15,276 bases of DNA from an uncultured Myxococcales bacterium (lineage in GTDB: Bacteria > Myxococcota_A > Polyangia > Polyangiales > Polyangiaceae): contig CALFEQ010000151.1 of assembly GCA_937949945.1 (NCBI GenBank), positions 1 through 15,276 on the forward strand, in the 5' to 3' direction. The notes beneath the pieces were generated by a model that did no database searches, was not told the origin of the DNA, and saw only the letters and a list, made by a program, of their open reading frames with translations. Shown here piece after piece: positions 13,807 through 15,276 of this stretch. The position numbers and the translations under genes are program-made. Every line of letters begins with the position of its first letter. The first letter of the stretch is position 1.

Positions 13807-15111
13807 ATGACAGGAGGTTCGACCCGCGCGCGTGTCCTCCACTGGTTCGTGCGCGGCGGGATCGCCCGGATGTCCGACGGGACCGAGGTCACCATCGACG
13901 TCGATCCCGTCGTCGTCGGTCGCGACGAGGGCGCGCAGATCCGGCTGTCGGACCCGGAGGTGAGCGCCGCCCACTGCGAGCTCCGCGCCGTGAACGAGGG
14001 GGTGCTCGTGCGCGACCTCGGCAGCACGAACGGAACCTTCGTCGCGGGGCTCCGCGTGCGCGAGGGCGTCATCACGACGCGGTCGGAGCTGATCGTCGGC
14101 CAGAGCCGGATCACGATCGAGCCCACCGCCAAGCAGCGCGTCGACGTCGGCTTCTCGGATCGCTTCTTCGACCTCGTCGGCTCTTCGCCCCGGATGCGGC
14201 GCGTCTTCGGCGTGCTCGAGAAGGTCGCGAGGACGCCGCTGTCGATCCTCATCCTCGGCGAGACGGGGACCGGCAAGGAGGTGGTCGCGCGCAGCGTCCA
14301 CCTCGCGAGCGAGCGAAAGGACGGGCCGTTCGTCGTCGTCGACTGCGGATCCATCCCGCAGAGCCTCGCCGAGAGCCTCCTCTTCGGTCACGAGAAGGGA
14401 GCGTTCACCGGCGCCACCGAGCGCCGGAAGGGCGCCCTCGCCGAGGCGCACGGCGGGACGCTGTTCCTCGACGAGCTCGGCGAGCTGCCGATCGACCTGC
14501 AGCCGAAGCTCCTCCGCGCGCTCGCCGAGCGTCAGGTCAAGCGCGTCGGAGGCAGCTCGTTCGAGCCCATCGACGTGCGCGTGCTGGCCGCCACGCGCCG
14601 CGACCTGTCCGCCGAGATGAACGCGGGGCGCTTCCGGAGCGACCTGTACTTCCGCATCGCGCAGGTCCGGATCGAGCTCCCTCCGCTGCGCGAGCGGCTG
14701 GACGATCTGCCGATGCTCGTCGAGGAGGTGTGCAAGCGCTGCGGCCGGGAGGAGGCGAGCGGCGTCGTGCTCGACTGGATCGAGCGACGGCTGGGCACCT
14801 ACGACTGGCCCGGCAACGTCCGCGAGCTCGTGAACGTCGTGCAGGTCGCGGCGACCCTCGCCGACACGCCGGAGGCGATCGACGACGTGCTCACGCTCGC
14901 GCGCGACTCCGTCGTCGATGCTCCGCAACGCCCACAGACCGCGTTCGCCGAGGCGAAGCGGAGGGCGATCGCGGCCTTCGAGCGAGAGTACTTCACGCAG
15001 CTCGCACGGGCGGCCAAGGGCAACGTGAGCGAGATGGCGCGTCAGAGCGGGATGGAGCGGCACCACGTTCGCGCGTACCTTCGGAAGTACGGGATCGAGA
15101 AGGGCTGCTGA
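13807..15111 (+). CDS. FHA-domain sigma-54-dependent transcriptional activator
   Basis: This 434-residue cytosolic regulator is a bacterial enhancer-binding protein with an N-terminal forkhead-associated domain. The FHA domain (about 15-105) keeps G38-R39, S53-x-x-H56 and STNGT (73-77), the residues that bind phosphothreonine. The AAA+ domain (about 123-350) has Walker A GETGTGKE (151-158), GAFTGA (198-203) for contacting sigma-54, Walker B TLFLDELGELP (218-228), GRFRSDLYFR (274-283) with the arginine fingers, and sensor II WPGNVREL (334-341). A Fis-type helix-turn-helix lies at about 404-427. All functional motifs are intact. The ATG is preceded by AGGAAGGA. The architecture suggests control by a Ser/Thr kinase, as known for this group in myxobacteria. 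No kinase gene is in the window. Targets are unknown; the flanking genes are candidates. Confidence 0.96.
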   Translation: MTGGSTRARVLHWFVRGGIARMSDGTEVTIDVDPVVVGRDEGAQIRLSDPEVSAAHCELRAVNEGVLVRDLGSTNGTFVAGLRVREGVITTRSELIVGQSRITIEPTAKQRVDVGFSDRFFDLVGSSPRMRRVFGVLEKVARTPLSILILGETGTGKEVVARSVHLASERKDGPFVVVDCGSIPQSLAESLLFGHEKGAFTGATERRKGALAEAHGGTLFLDELGELPIDLQPKLLRALAERQVKRVGGSSFEPIDVRVLAATRRDLSAEMNAGRFRSDLYFRIAQVRIELPPLRERLDDLPMLVEEVCKRCGREEASGVVLDWIERRLGTYDWPGNVRELVNVVQVAATLADTPEAIDDVLTLARDSVVDAPQRPQTAFAEAKRRAIAAFEREYFTQLARAAKGNVSEMARQSGMERHHVRAYLRKYGIEKGC

Positions 15112-15123
15112 CCGCTCGCTCGC

Positions 15124-15154
15124 CCGATCCCGAGATCGGATGGAGTCCCTCTGA
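15124..15154 (+). promoter_or_regulatory. Hairpin and four-codon minicistron overlapping a CTG start
   Basis: CCGATC (15124-15129) and GATCGG (15134-15139) form a 6-bp stem with a CCGA loop. Directly after it an ATG (15140) opens a four-codon frame (Met-Glu-Ser-Leu) whose TGA (15152-15154) overlaps the probable CTG start (15151-15153) of the next gene. The GGAG at 15142-15145 lies inside the minicistron and serves as that gene's Shine-Dalgarno. The arrangement could couple or throttle translation of the downstream gene. Confidence 0.35.
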
Positions 15155-15276
15155 AGCGCTCGGTCGAGACCATCACGGAGCTCACCTTCGCCGGCACCAT
15201 CTTCGTCGGCGCGACGCTGCTCTTCACGATTCAGCCGCTCATCGCGCGCATGATCGTGCCGCTCCTCGGCGGAGCG
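15151..15276 (+). CDS. Partial membrane protein, probable fused MFS/spermidine synthase-like N-terminus
   Basis: Only the first 42 codons are in the window. The translation starts with a short charged segment (KRSVETITE) and then a membrane helix ending in LLFTIQPLIARMIVPLLGGA. This resembles the N-terminus of large membrane proteins in which transporter-like helices precede a spermidine-synthase-like domain, where a QPL..K/R-x-x-x-P-x-LGG motif is typical. In this frame no ATG, GTG or TTG lies between the previous gene's stop and codon 1, so the start is probably CTG at 15151, with GGAG five bases upstream. The next Met (about 15250) would remove the first helix. It begins 39 bp after the FHA activator and may share its transcript. 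Confidence 0.7.
   Translation, partial: MKRSVETITELTFAGTIFVGATLLFTIQPLIARMIVPLLGGA

Noticed and set aside
12747..14354. Longer version of the lipoprotein frame reaching into the FHA activator gene
   Set aside because: The extension is antisense to the FHA and AAA+ coding sequence and would bury the lipoprotein signal peptide in the middle of the protein.
13618..15066. A 482-codon minus-strand frame antisense to the FHA activator
   Set aside because: The plus strand carries every FHA, AAA+ and Fis motif; the antisense product is low-complexity.

Overview
The window is very GC-rich (about 70% by eye) and tightly packed, with strong third-position GC bias. That bias leaves very long open frames antisense to real genes. 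The gene content fits a member of the Myxococcota, probably a Polyangia-type myxobacterium: an FHA domain fused to a sigma-54 activator, a stand-alone PilZ protein, several lineage-specific lipoproteins and frequent GTG starts. No rRNA, tRNA, insertion sequence, CRISPR array or phage gene was found. It reads as ordinary chromosome with several unusual regulatory regions.

Left part (1-5289). A 7-bp tandem repeat opens the window, followed by an EamA-family transporter on the plus strand. A minus-strand block then runs from right to left: NAD-type isocitrate dehydrogenase (5289-4285), a Kef/CPA2-type cation:proton antiporter with a C-terminal PTS EIIA domain (4074-2320), exodeoxyribonuclease III (2282-1503) and a small membrane-anchored protein (1373-1119). 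The antiporter and exonuclease are 37 bp apart and may share a transcript.

Middle (5290-12000). A 48-bp divergent region, filled by two copies of a 17-bp direct repeat, separates isocitrate dehydrogenase from a plus-strand cluster: alpha/beta hydrolase, a four-helix membrane protein of unknown function and a lipoprotein. Facing it is a minus-strand cluster: a 145-aa unknown protein, a PpiD/SurA-like membrane-anchored prolyl isomerase and an M16 zinc peptidase. The isomerase stop and the peptidase GTG are separated by one base, so translation is probably coupled. A plausible promoter and leader hairpins lie upstream of the isomerase.

Right part (12000-15276). A 315-bp gene-free region with four perfect inverted repeats precedes a PilZ protein. 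The PilZ gene converges on a cysteine-containing lipoprotein gene. That lipoprotein diverges from an FHA-sigma-54 activator across about 200 bp carrying an 18-bp perfect palindrome and several GGACG/CGTCC units. The window ends inside a membrane protein resembling the N-terminus of fused MFS/spermidine-synthase proteins. It appears to start at CTG, overlapped by a four-codon minicistron.

No complete new system could be proven. The best leads are the antiporter-EIIA fusion, the FHA activator with its palindromic intergenic region, the isomerase/peptidase pair with its leader, the structured region before the PilZ gene, and the CTG start.
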